In this document: piece after piece, positions 21,305 to 29,049 of the stretch | Numbering within the stretch: the stretch's first letter is position 1 | Layout: every line of letters begins with the position of its first letter | Virus record (IMG/VR): IMGVR_UViG_3300031234_000028 | Span: 1-30,482 of that record | Length of the DNA stretch: 30,482 bases | Strand: one strand, 5' to 3' | From: a virus | Made by a program: the position numbers and the translations under genes | Notes under the pieces: model-generated | Seen by the model: the letters and a program-made list of their open reading frames with translations, nothing else | Told to the model about the DNA's origin: nothing | Databases searched by the model: none

Positions 21305-24033
21305 TGATTCTCGACAGCGCCAGCAAGTCCATCCAATTCAACATCGAGGCGGCGGCCACGACGACGGCGCCCTACGCCACGGCGAGTTACGGCGACATCA
21401 ACCAGACCTCGCAGGCGACCTCGACGCTCTACGAGAACGATGCGCCGGCCAGCGGAACAACGCCGGTCACTCTGGTCTCGGCCCCGGCTTCAGGAACCGC
21501 CCGTTCCGTCGTGAAGATGAGCTTCTACAACGCCGATACGGTGAGCCACACCTTCACCGTTCAGCTTCTCGATGGAGCAAGCGCGCGCACGCAAATCGTT
21601 CAAATCCTGACCGCCGGCCAATCCCTGTTCTACAGATCGGACGGTAGTTGGAGCGTCGGCGCATCGGGGGGGACGGGACCGACGGGGGCCACGGGTCCGG
21701 CGGGATTGATGGGCTTTCCGGGCTTCGACGGCCTGGACGCCGATGATCCGATTCTCATTCCGGGGCCGATGGGACCCATGGGGCCGCAGGGGATCATCGG
21801 CTTTCCGGGCTTCGATGGCGAAGAGGGGCCGGAAGGAATGCCCGTCCCAGGTCCCATAGGCGCGACGGGAGCAGCCGGATCGACCGGCTCCCAAGGGTTC
21901 ACCGGATCGCCGGGGCAGGACGGCCTGGATGGCGATGACGGACAGCCGCCATTCGCGAATCTTACGGCTTCATCCCTGGCGCCCGGACCAACTGTTGGGC
22001 AGGGCTTGCAGGTTGGTCCTGGCGGCCTGATGGCGTGGCTCGCCAACCCGGCCCTCAATGTCAAGGCGTATGGCGCCAAGGGTAATGGCGTCTATCTGAC
22101 CGATGGCGCCATCACTTCGGGCCTGAGCGCTCTGACGAGCGCCTCCTACACTTTCGTCGCCACGGATGTTGGCAAGGTCGCGGTTGTCCAGGGGGCGGCC
22201 GCGGCTGGCGCTCAGCTTCACGCGACCATCAGCAGCGTCGCCGCTGGCGCCGCAAACCTCTCCGCCACCGCTGGAACCACGGTCACAGCCGCTCAGGTCA
22301 ATTTCGGGACCGACGATACCACGGCGATCCAGAGCGCGATCAACGCCGGACAGACGAACTGGTATCCCATCGGGGGAACGAACCAGCAGAGCGGCGCCCG
22401 CATCTACTTTCCCGCCGGCCGATATCTGGTGTCGTCGCAGCTGACCGTCACCGGCGACAACATCATGCTGTTCGGCGACGGTCCGGGCTTCAGCGAGGAT
22501 TTCGGGAATGTCTTCGCCACAAACTACGCCGTCGATAGCGCCTCGACCCTCGTATGGATCGGCACGGCCTCGACCACCGGGATTCTGCAAGCCATCCCGC
22601 GCCAGACCCTCGGCACGAGCGGGACGCCGCTAAACGGCTTCTGCCTGGAGCGGCTGGCGTTCGACTGCCGCAACGGCGACCAGAACAATGGCGCCTTCGG
22701 GGTGCAGTTGATCTCCTGCCACGGCTTCCGTCTGTCCGACATCTTCGCCATGGACCCGCTCACGACGGGGTTCGACTTCAACGTACTGCCTGCCACGACG
22801 ACGAATGCGTCCTTCGCGCTACCCCTGTCGGCGGGGTCCATCACGAGCGTCGCCAACGGGGCCAGCGGCACGGGGCCAGCGTTCCCGGCCAACTCCGGCG
22901 GCTCAGGAACAATCATCGTCACCGCAGGCACGGGCAGCACGACCCCCGGCCAGCAGGTCGTAGTCACGTACACCGGCGGCACGGCCACCACGTTCACGGG
23001 ATGCACCGCGTCAGGCTCGGGGACGTTCGCCGTGGGCTCGACCATCCAGATTCTCCCCGGCGCCCAGGACTGCACGCGAGGCTATCTTGGTCGCTTCGGT
23101 GCGCGTGTGCTGGAGACTTCCGGGTGGGGCCTGCGCTTCGACGGCAACCTCGCAGGTCTCGCCAATGCCTGCATCAACCTCGTGCAGGCCGGGTCGATAG
23201 CGTATGGGAACGGAGGGGGCGTAGACTGCATCAACTCGGACACGAACACGTTCGATACGGTGATCTGCAACCGCTCGGGGACTGGCGTAGGCTTTCAGAT
23301 GGGCGCCGCGACGACCGCAGCGGGCGCGAGCAGGAATAACGTCCTCATCAATTGCAGCGCCGGCGCGGGCGGCCTGACGTGCGCGACCAACACCTTTCCG
23401 TCGGGACCGACGTACATCTACAACTACCAGCTCGCCAATGGCGAGCCCGTTCCGACCGTTGGCGCCGGCGCAATCCTGATCGGCAACTATAATGGCGGCG
23501 CCGGAGGCCCGCTTACCGGCTCGAGCCCCGGTGTCTCTCCGATATCCATGGCGGCGTCCACAACCACGATCATCCAGAGCCTGAAACTTCCTCCGCAGGG
23601 TATCCAGAACGGCCTCTTCGCGCGCCTCCTGTTCAATATGGCGAAGACCAACGCAGGCACGGCCACATGGATCATGGGCGTCAAGATCGGAGCCACCGGC
23701 ACGGCGTCCGACGCGACGGTGAACAGCTTCACCTTCACGCCGACGGCGGTCGTCGATACCGGCGAGTTCACGCTCAACTTCGCGATCAACGCCACCCCGA
23801 GCGCCTCGACGTCCTCGGTGATGAACATCTTCCTGAAGCATCAGGTCACTGCGGTTGGCTTCTCCACCGTGCTTGGAACCACCAATGTCAATCTTGGGAC
23901 GCCAGTGAACTTCAATGCCCTGACAAGTGGATTTCTGTTTTTGACCGTCTTCGTGACGACCGGGGCGGCCGATGTCTTCAACGTCGTTGCACCCGTCCCG
24001 CCGATTGAGATACTCTCAAGCGGAAACTCCTAG
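21304..24033 (+). CDS. Tail fibre/spike: beta-sandwich, collagen stalk and beta-helix domain
   Basis: A 909-residue protein from ATG 21304 (TGATG overlap). Residues 1-115 form a small beta-sandwich head (FNIEAAATTTAPYATASYGD). About 119-218 is collagen-like, with the same interrupted pattern as the previous protein. From about 249 begins a pectate-lyase-like beta-helix: NPALNVKAYGAKGNGV is the classic opening, then GTDDTTAIQSAINAG and ARIYFPAGRYLVSSQLTVTG, typical of spike and depolymerase proteins. Stacked rungs follow, with a Thr/Ser-rich interruption near 510-580. The end (about 760-909) is a beta-rich trimerisation or binding domain. It probably recognises and may cut a host polysaccharide. 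Catalytic residues are not identifiable. Confidence 0.8.
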   Translation: MILDSASKSIQFNIEAAATTTAPYATASYGDINQTSQATSTLYENDAPASGTTPVTLVSAPASGTARSVVKMSFYNADTVSHTFTVQLLDGASARTQIVQILTAGQSLFYRSDGSWSVGASGGTGPTGATGPAGLMGFPGFDGLDADDPILIPGPMGPMGPQGIIGFPGFDGEEGPEGMPVPGPIGATGAAGSTGSQGFTGSPGQDGLDGDDGQPPFANLTASSLAPGPTVGQGLQVGPGGLMAWLANPALNVKAYGAKGNGVYLTDGAITSGLSALTSASYTFVATDVGKVAVVQGAAAAGAQLHATISSVAAGAANLSATAGTTVTAAQVNFGTDDTTAIQSAINAGQTNWYPIGGTNQQSGARIYFPAGRYLVSSQLTVTGDNIMLFGDGPGFSEDFGNVFATNYAVDSASTLVWIGTASTTGILQAIPRQTLGTSGTPLNGFCLERLAFDCRNGDQNNGAFGVQLISCHGFRLSDIFAMDPLTTGFDFNVLPATTTNASFALPLSAGSITSVANGASGTGPAFPANSGGSGTIIVTAGTGSTTPGQQVVVTYTGGTATTFTGCTASGSGTFAVGSTIQILPGAQDCTRGYLGRFGARVLETSGWGLRFDGNLAGLANACINLVQAGSIAYGNGGGVDCINSDTNTFDTVICNRSGTGVGFQMGAATTAAGASRNNVLINCSAGAGGLTCATNTFPSGPTYIYNYQLANGEPVPTVGAGAILIGNYNGGAGGPLTGSSPGVSPISMAASTTTIIQSLKLPPQGIQNGLFARLLFNMAKTNAGTATWIMGVKIGATGTASDATVNSFTFTPTAVVDTGEFTLNFAINATPSASTSSVMNIFLKHQVTAVGFSTVLGTTNVNLGTPVNFNALTSGFLFLTVFVTTGAADVFNVVAPVPPIEILSSGNS

Positions 24034-24042
24034 GAGACTACC

Positions 24043-24447
24043 ATGGCCGCCAACAAGATCATCCGCTTCGGGCCGGTGGCCCTCTCGACCACCACGACCA
24101 CAAATATCATCAACCCTCCGACCTTGACCGGCGGCACGGGCCTCGCCGGAACCAACACCAATACCTATGTGGTCCTTCGTCACGTCAGGATCGCGAACAA
24201 GACCACTGCGGCGGCGTCATGCGCCCTCTGGCTCGGCGCGACCGGCGCCAATGCGGCGGGCACCGAAGTGATCGTCGGCGGCATCGCATCGGCCGGCGCG
24301 CTCACCAACGGTGTCAGCATCGCCGCCGGTTCTTATCTGGACTGGTATGGACAACTTCGCCTCGATGTGGCCGACTTCCTCGTGGGCGGCGCGGGCACGG
24401 CGACGGCGCTGACCATCGAGGCCGAGGGTGAAATCGGGATTGTCTAA
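24043..24447 (+). CDS. Small beta-sandwich virion protein (134 residues)
   Basis: TAGGAGACTACC before ATG 24043 gives a strong ribosome site. The sequence is Thr/Ala/Gly-rich and all beta (TYVVLRHVRIANKTTAAASC, then AGTEVIVGGIASAGALTNGV). This layout resembles the N-terminal heads of the spike at 21304 and the proteins at 24536 and 28555. It may be a virion surface or fibre-associated protein. No named family; the confidence in coding is high and in role low. Confidence 0.65.
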   Translation: MAANKIIRFGPVALSTTTTTNIINPPTLTGGTGLAGTNTNTYVVLRHVRIANKTTAAASCALWLGATGANAAGTEVIVGGIASAGALTNGVSIAAGSYLDWYGQLRLDVADFLVGGAGTATALTIEAEGEIGIV

Positions 24448-24462
24448 TTATTGAATGGCAAT

Positions 24463-24513
24463 AGAGTAGCATCGTTCAACTATATGGCGTCCTGACGATT
24501 TATTCGCTACTCT
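24463..24513. promoter_or_regulatory. Extended inverted repeat in the 88-base gap before the next gene
   Basis: AGAGTAGC (24463-24470) pairs with GCTACTCT (24506-24513), and ATCGT (24471-24475) with ACGAT (24495-24499), giving a 13-pair stem with a six-base bulge and a 19-base loop. No T run follows, so it is a poor intrinsic terminator. It may be an mRNA processing or stability element, or an operator. The interval is also the longest untranslated gap in the fibre cluster. Confidence 0.55.
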
Positions 24514-24535
24514 CCGGTCGAGCACGGAGACGAGC

Positions 24536-25171
24536 ATGAAGTTGATGAATGCGGCCGGCCAGAACCGGCATGACACGCTTTATATCGCCGACGCGACCAT
24601 CGTCACCGGCGGGACCGCTCAACTCGTTCTCGGCCGCTCGCAGTCGCGTTCGTTCCTGAAGCTTCAGAACCTCTCGGCCGGCCCGTTGTTTTTCGAGTTC
24701 GGCTCGGCCAGGGCGACTGCCGCAGTGTCGGGCGGGGTGGTCACTGGATGCACCGTCACCAACGCCGGCCGAGGCTTCACCTACGCGCCGGTCATCGAGT
24801 TCCTGGGCGGGGGCGGTAACGACTTCCCCAATCCCAATCCGTCCTATGTCGGCTTGGGCCAGGACGGTGCGCCATCGCCTTCACACTTTGCCAGAGCCCA
24901 CTGCGTCATGACCGGCACAGCGCCAAATCTAACCGTGGCGTCAATCGTCATCGACGATCCGGGGGCAAACTATCTCTGCCCGCCCTATGTGTTCATCCGA
25001 AATTCGGACCTCGACCCCAACGGCTCGGCCCTACCATCCGCGACCTCTGGGATGCTGCTTTCCGGTCAGAGCCCGCCCTATATTCTAAATGGCACGGCCT
25101 GTAATACGGACCCCATTGCGGTCCTGGGCGCATCGACGGGACAAGCGTTCCTGGCGCGGTGGATGTCGTGA
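24536..25171 (+). CDS. Fibre-cluster protein: beta-sandwich head and GSGY-type repeats
   Basis: A 211-residue protein with ribosome site GGAG (24526-24529). Residues 12-62 are a small beta-sandwich (LYIADATIVTGGTAQLVLGR and SRSFLKLQNLSAGPLFFEFG), shared in style with neighbours. Residues about 62-165 carry two imperfect copies of the GSGY repeat: SGGVVTGCTVTNAGRGFTYA with a GGGG turn, then LTVASIVIDDPGANYLCPP, separated by an insertion. The C-terminal part (about 165-211) is short, ending in a Trp-Met-Ser. A head-plus-repeat layout suggests a small decoration or fibre-tip protein. The final codons overlap the next start (GTGA). Confidence 0.6.
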   Translation: MKLMNAAGQNRHDTLYIADATIVTGGTAQLVLGRSQSRSFLKLQNLSAGPLFFEFGSARATAAVSGGVVTGCTVTNAGRGFTYAPVIEFLGGGGNDFPNPNPSYVGLGQDGAPSPSHFARAHCVMTGTAPNLTVASIVIDDPGANYLCPPYVFIRNSDLDPNGSALPSATSGMLLSGQSPPYILNGTACNTDPIAVLGASTGQAFLARWMS

Positions 25172-25782
25172 ATCCCTTCCTTACCGTCTTTAAAAACGGC
25201 CTGGGGGCAGTCAATGCCGACAACCTGAATACGTTCGGCCAGGTCTGTGTCAATTATGCCCAACTCAAGGGCTTCATCGGCCTGACCTCCATGCAGGTCT
25301 ATATGCAGGGGTTCACGTCGGCCGGAGATGGCGGACAGGGGAATTTTGTCTGGGTCGGAACCGGAACTGGGACCGATGACGGTGGATTGACCACCATCGT
25401 CCCGATTGGCGTCACCCAGGGATACTGGAGTCGACTTTCCCTTGAGAGCGTTCAGCTCTACGTGACCGTATCGCCCCCAGTCACGTTTTCGATCACGATT
25501 GGGCCAGCCTATAATCAGAACTATATCCCCTTCAGCTATAGCGCGCCCACCCAGAACACCCTTTCGGCGTCGGCGGCCCTGGGGACATCCTTCGGCGGCT
25601 TTCAATTTGGTTCGGGACAAGTCCAGTTCGTGGCCGGGACCGGCGGGCAGATCATCAACGAGAACGGATACTCCGCGTCATCGCAGCAGTATTCCCCATT
25701 CTGGGGAATCGTGGTTCAGCAGAACAACGTAAATTCGGCGGCAACTTGGCTGATGGGCGGTTCGTTGGCCGCGAATATATGA
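25168..25782 (+). CDS. Short tailspike-like protein (head domain of a beta-helix spike)
   Basis: About 204 residues. GTG 25168 overlaps the previous stop (GTGA), matching the junction style of this genome; the next GTG upstream (25159) would add three residues. The N-terminal half, MQVYMQGFTSAGDGGQGNFV, then TGTDDGGLTTIVPIGVTQGYW, is the leader domain usually found before the beta-helix in tailspikes and pectate-lyase-like proteins (form GDGGGGxFxW, DDGGTVIxP, GRWxR). Here it is not followed by a full helix: the rest (about 100-204) is Ser/Gly-rich beta sequence. It looks like a spike trimmed to its head, or a stand-alone adaptor. It ends in ATGA with the next gene. Confidence 0.65.
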   Translation: MNPFLTVFKNGLGAVNADNLNTFGQVCVNYAQLKGFIGLTSMQVYMQGFTSAGDGGQGNFVWVGTGTGTDDGGLTTIVPIGVTQGYWSRLSLESVQLYVTVSPPVTFSITIGPAYNQNYIPFSYSAPTQNTLSASAALGTSFGGFQFGSGQVQFVAGTGGQIINENGYSASSQQYSPFWGIVVQQNNVNSAATWLMGGSLAANI

Positions 25783-28544
25783 CGAACTCTAGATTTCCTC
25801 TCTATCTGACCCGCACCAATGCGCCGCTCAATTCAATCGTGTCGAACTGGGTAGACGCCCTTCCTGGCGCTAGGATTCCTATTCCCAGGCTGGAGGTGCT
25901 TAACAACGCCGTCATTGCCATGCTCAATGCCGGAATTATCCAGAACTTAGGTCTGCTATATTGGGGGTGGACTCCAGGATTGACAAACACCGCCGTCGAT
26001 TTCATCAACCCCGATATCGTCTACACGATCAACAATCCAGGCGGCAACGCCCTGATCAACAATCCCTATTCTGGAACAAAGGGAAACGGGACGTCAGGAT
26101 ATTATAATTGCAACATAATTCCTTCGGCCATTCCCGGAGTTGGTCTCGATACGAATAGTTTGTGGATGTACAGTCAGAGCGATCTTGGGCCGGTCTCGCC
26201 GTCTCTCAAGACCCGGGAATGTGGGGCGTCGGTGGACGGTTTTGAGTGGGGATGGAGCGAGCACACCGGAAGTCATGCTCAATTCTATGCGTTCGCGACG
26301 GGTGGCGGTCTGGTCTCCTCCGCTTACGGCGGGGGGTTCAAGGGCTTTAGTCGGACCAGTTCGGGTGGTGGGATCACCTGTCTGGATGGGGCGGTCATGC
26401 CGTGGAACGGGACGGTTGGCGGCTTTCCAACTGGCGATTTCTGTCTCTTTCGGGGGGGCACCAGCAGCACCGAATATAGCCAGAACAGCCTCTTTGCCGT
26501 CGGCGCGGGCGGAGAACTCACCAGCGCGCAATGGGTCGTGCTAAATCAGATCGTCCTCAATATGGTTCTGGCGTTAGGAAGCTATGTGACCCCGCCCGTC
26601 CCGCCAATCATTACCCCGCCCAATGCCTTCACCAACATCAGCTATTCCTCTGTAACTCCCTCGAATTGGATATCTTCGAGTGGCGTCATCGTGGTCGAAG
26701 GCAATCCACCGGCGGACAATTCAACGCCATTGCAGATTGCGTCGTTCATCGTATCCGCTGGAGGTTCCGGCTATTCCACCACGCCCTCCGTTATCATCAC
26801 GCCCTCCGGGGCCGGCTTGGGCGCGGCGGCTACGGCGACAGTCTCAGCGGGAGTGGTGACGGCGATTACGGTTACCAATGCCGGGACGGATTATTTTCCC
26901 CCACCCACCGTGAGCTTCACGGGCGGGGGGGGTAGCGGAGCGACGGCGGTCGCCGTGCTTACAGCCAATACCTACTACGCGCAATTCCCGCTCACCGTCG
27001 CACTCGGTCAAAATCGGGGAACAGCGCTCACATCGACCCAGACCATCGTACGGCCAGCCGAATTGATGTGGAGCGACCGATGCACATCCAGCGGGTTTGC
27101 CCAGAACGTGAACGAAATTTTCCCGGCGATAATTCAACCGTCCACTGGACTCATCTGCGCCCCCCAGTTTTCGTCCCCGACCCAGGCCATGTACGCCACC
27201 GCCTGCAAACTGGCCTGGTCCCTGGGGTGGATTCCGTTCAACGAGCCGCGCGATCCCAACGGCAACGGCTGGGGCGACTATGCGGCGTTGGCCGGGTTCG
27301 ACACCACCGGATTGAGTGTTATTGCCGCCTATCCCGCTACTGGTGTCGGCGCGGTCACGGTCACCGCTGGCGGAACCGGATATGCGACAGCGCCAAGTGT
27401 GGTGTTCGGTGGGGACGGCTCGGGCGCGGCGGCTACGGCGACAGTCTCAGCGGGAGTGGTGACGGCGATTACGGTTACCAATGCCGGGACGGGCTACACG
27501 CCAGGCCCGGTGATCACCATCACCGACAGCACCGGACCTGGGACCGGAGCCACCGCGACCGTGACAATCTCCGGCGGATCGGTGACAGGCTTCAACATTA
27601 CCAATGCGGGAGCCGAATATGTCACGCCCGTAGTAACTATCACGGGCGGGGGGGGTAGCGGAGCGACGGCCACGGCGACGCAGACATCCGGCGCCATAAC
27701 CGCCATGGCTGTCAGTGCCGGCGGCAGCGGTTACCCAGTTCCGCTCACCGTGAGCTTCACGGGCGGGGGGGGTAGCGGAGCGACGGCCACGGCCTATACC
27801 GCCAGCCAAGTCCTCACCACCGATGTGAACGCTTTCATCTGTCCCGGCATCCTTCACCGCGCCTATGCGGTAGCCAACGCGAACACCGTTTTCAATACCC
27901 CTCCATATGGGACAGCAAACGGCATCGTCTGCCTGAATACGACCATCCTTGGACTCGGACGAATCTGCGACACAACCAATCCGTGGGGAATCGCGTTCGA
28001 TTTCGAAATGGATGATAGTAGAGGCTCAACCCTAATCCTGATGACTAGAAATCTTTACGCTTCCATGGTTGCTGCCTGTGTTGTTGGTGGAGTCCAGATG
28101 AAGTGTCTGTTCTCCATGGACCCCATCGTTGGCGGGTCCGGAGAGTATATGGATATCACCCCCTCTAACGGTTACCTATTCTGCCTTTCTTCCACTGAGA
28201 CGCAATCTGGTCCGACCTCACCCGGATACACGAATATCGTTGCTGGCGGCAATCCGTCTGGCGGCATGTTGGCCTATCTTAATGCCCAATATAATATCTA
28301 TGCTGGACCAGGCGGCACAACCCCGATCAATGGCGCCAATTTCCTGATGCAGATGATTGTCGGAGTTCCGGCTATAACGCCAGACAATGCCCTGATTGCC
28401 AGGGACTTCGCTATCGCCAATGGGTTTTCCGGCGTTATCATCATTGGTAGTTTCGCTTCGCCCGGCGGGACTGGCATAGGGGTAAACGCGAGCGGCTATA
28501 ATCTCGCCGTCGAGGCGCTCCTGGACATCTCGGCGACCTATTGA
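25779..28544 (+). CDS. Large fibre-cluster protein: LamG-like head, GSGY repeats and a split enzyme-like domain
   Basis: A 921-residue protein. ATG 25779 is chosen for the ATGA overlap; ATG 25746 in the same frame lies inside the previous gene. Residues 1-260 resemble a phage lectin-type head (VDFINPDIVY, YSGTKGNGTSGYYNCN, then GFEWGWSEHTGSH), judged by layout. Repeats of the GSGY type occur at about 318-397 and 523-677. Between and after them lies a putative alpha/beta domain (CKLAWSLGWIPFNEPRDPNG, 440-500, then IAFDFEMDDSRGSTLILM and IARDFAIANGFSGVIII in 680-921). The FDFEMDD motif and strand/helix alternation suggest a glycosidase-like barrel, with repeats inserted in it; catalytic identity is not shown. 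Confidence 0.65.
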   Translation: MTNSRFPLYLTRTNAPLNSIVSNWVDALPGARIPIPRLEVLNNAVIAMLNAGIIQNLGLLYWGWTPGLTNTAVDFINPDIVYTINNPGGNALINNPYSGTKGNGTSGYYNCNIIPSAIPGVGLDTNSLWMYSQSDLGPVSPSLKTRECGASVDGFEWGWSEHTGSHAQFYAFATGGGLVSSAYGGGFKGFSRTSSGGGITCLDGAVMPWNGTVGGFPTGDFCLFRGGTSSTEYSQNSLFAVGAGGELTSAQWVVLNQIVLNMVLALGSYVTPPVPPIITPPNAFTNISYSSVTPSNWISSSGVIVVEGNPPADNSTPLQIASFIVSAGGSGYSTTPSVIITPSGAGLGAAATATVSAGVVTAITVTNAGTDYFPPPTVSFTGGGGSGATAVAVLTANTYYAQFPLTVALGQNRGTALTSTQTIVRPAELMWSDRCTSSGFAQNVNEIFPAIIQPSTGLICAPQFSSPTQAMYATACKLAWSLGWIPFNEPRDPNGNGWGDYAALAGFDTTGLSVIAAYPATGVGAVTVTAGGTGYATAPSVVFGGDGSGAAATATVSAGVVTAITVTNAGTGYTPGPVITITDSTGPGTGATATVTISGGSVTGFNITNAGAEYVTPVVTITGGGGSGATATATQTSGAITAMAVSAGGSGYPVPLTVSFTGGGGSGATATAYTASQVLTTDVNAFICPGILHRAYAVANANTVFNTPPYGTANGIVCLNTTILGLGRICDTTNPWGIAFDFEMDDSRGSTLILMTRNLYASMVAACVVGGVQMKCLFSMDPIVGGSGEYMDITPSNGYLFCLSSTETQSGPTSPGYTNIVAGGNPSGGMLAYLNAQYNIYAGPGGTTPINGANFLMQMIVGVPAITPDNALIARDFAIANGFSGVIIIGSFASPGGTGIGVNASGYNLAVEALLDISATY
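26819..26889 (+). repeat. 71-base exact direct repeat, copy 1
   Basis: Identical over 71 bases to 27422-27492. It lies in the GSGY repeat region and starts GGGCGCGGCGGCTACGGCGA, encoding the AAATATVSAGVVTAITVTNA-type unit. The copies are 603 bases apart, a multiple of three, so recombination between them would delete or duplicate 201 codons in frame. Confidence 0.95.
26906..26947 (+). repeat. 42-base exact direct repeat with a G8 tract, copy 1
   Basis: Identical over 42 bases to 27746-27787. Both contain CACGGGCGGGGGGGGTAGCG, with eight consecutive G (26925-26932). A third, shorter relative at 27641-27662 has a G8 tract at 27648-27655. The tract encodes the Gly4-Ser turn of the repeat. Confidence 0.9.
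27422..27492 (+). repeat. 71-base exact direct repeat, copy 2
   Basis: Second copy of the repeat at 26819-26889. Sequence outside it diverges at once (A at 26890 and G at 27493; T at 26818 and C at 27421). The identity contrasts with the diverged repeats of the tail hub gene and suggests recent duplication or gene conversion. Confidence 0.95.
27746..27787 (+). repeat. 42-base exact direct repeat with a G8 tract, copy 2
   Basis: Second copy of the 26906-26947 repeat, G8 at 27765-27772. Recombination with copy 1 would remove 840 bases, again a multiple of three. Confidence 0.9.
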
Positions 28545-28554
28545 GGAGATCGAC

Positions 28555-29049
28555 GTGAAACGACTGACCCCCATAGCGATCTTCGGATTGATAGTCAGTT
28601 TTCTTTTCTTTGGTCCGGTCGTCCGCGCCCAGACATCCAGCGCCATCGTGGTTTCGGCCTGCGGTACGCCGCCAGTGACCTATGTTGTTGGCCAGGCCTA
28701 CCCGCAAACACAGACAGCGGGTGGGGTGGCCTGCGGCGGCTCTGGAGGCGGAGGAAGTTCGTCCATCACCTCGACCGTCCTCCCCACCGGCGCCACCAAC
28801 AACCCCACCACCCAAGTCACCGTCACCACCTCCTCCACGACGCTGGTCGCCGCCAGAGCCGGCCGCGCGCTGCTGACCGTGCAGAACAACGGCACGAACC
28901 CCGAGTGGGTTGGCCCGTGTCCAGCCGTCGCATCGACTGGCTTGGAGATTTACCCCAACGGCGGCTCAATCACCTATCCCTCGGCCGCCCAGTGGTGCGG
29001 CATCGCGACGGGCGGCTCAAATTCGAACAGCACGTTGGAAATTTACTGA
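28555..29049 (+). CDS. Secreted small beta-sandwich protein with Sec signal peptide
   Basis: A 164-residue protein from GTG 28555, with ribosome site TGAGGAGAT (28542-28550). The head, MKRLTPIAIFGLIVSFLFFG then PVVRAQ, is a signal peptide: basic start, hydrophobic core and an A-x-A-like cleavage site (VRA, cut near residue 25/26). A Gly/Ser-rich stretch (GGSGGGGSSS) follows, then a beta domain (GRALLTVQNNGTNPEWVG, GLEIYPNGGSITYPSAAQWC) like those in neighbouring fibre genes. Four cysteines occur in the mature part plus one near the linker, which could form disulphides outside the cytoplasm. It is unexpected in a virion cluster. It could be an exported surface protein, or a virion protein whose N terminus is only hydrophobic. 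Confidence 0.65.
   Translation: MKRLTPIAIFGLIVSFLFFGPVVRAQTSSAIVVSACGTPPVTYVVGQAYPQTQTAGGVACGGSGGGGSSSITSTVLPTGATNNPTTQVTVTTSSTTLVAARAGRALLTVQNNGTNPEWVGPCPAVASTGLEIYPNGGSITYPSAAQWCGIATGGSNSNSTLEIY

Noticed and set aside
25746-25782. Possible frameshift fusing the short spike head with the next large gene
   Set aside because: An ATGA overlap at 25779 gives an ordinary coupled junction, and no slippery sequence is seen there.
26819-27787. Diversity-generating retroelement template and variable repeats
   Set aside because: The copies are exact rather than differing at adenines, and no reverse transcriptase is present in the window.
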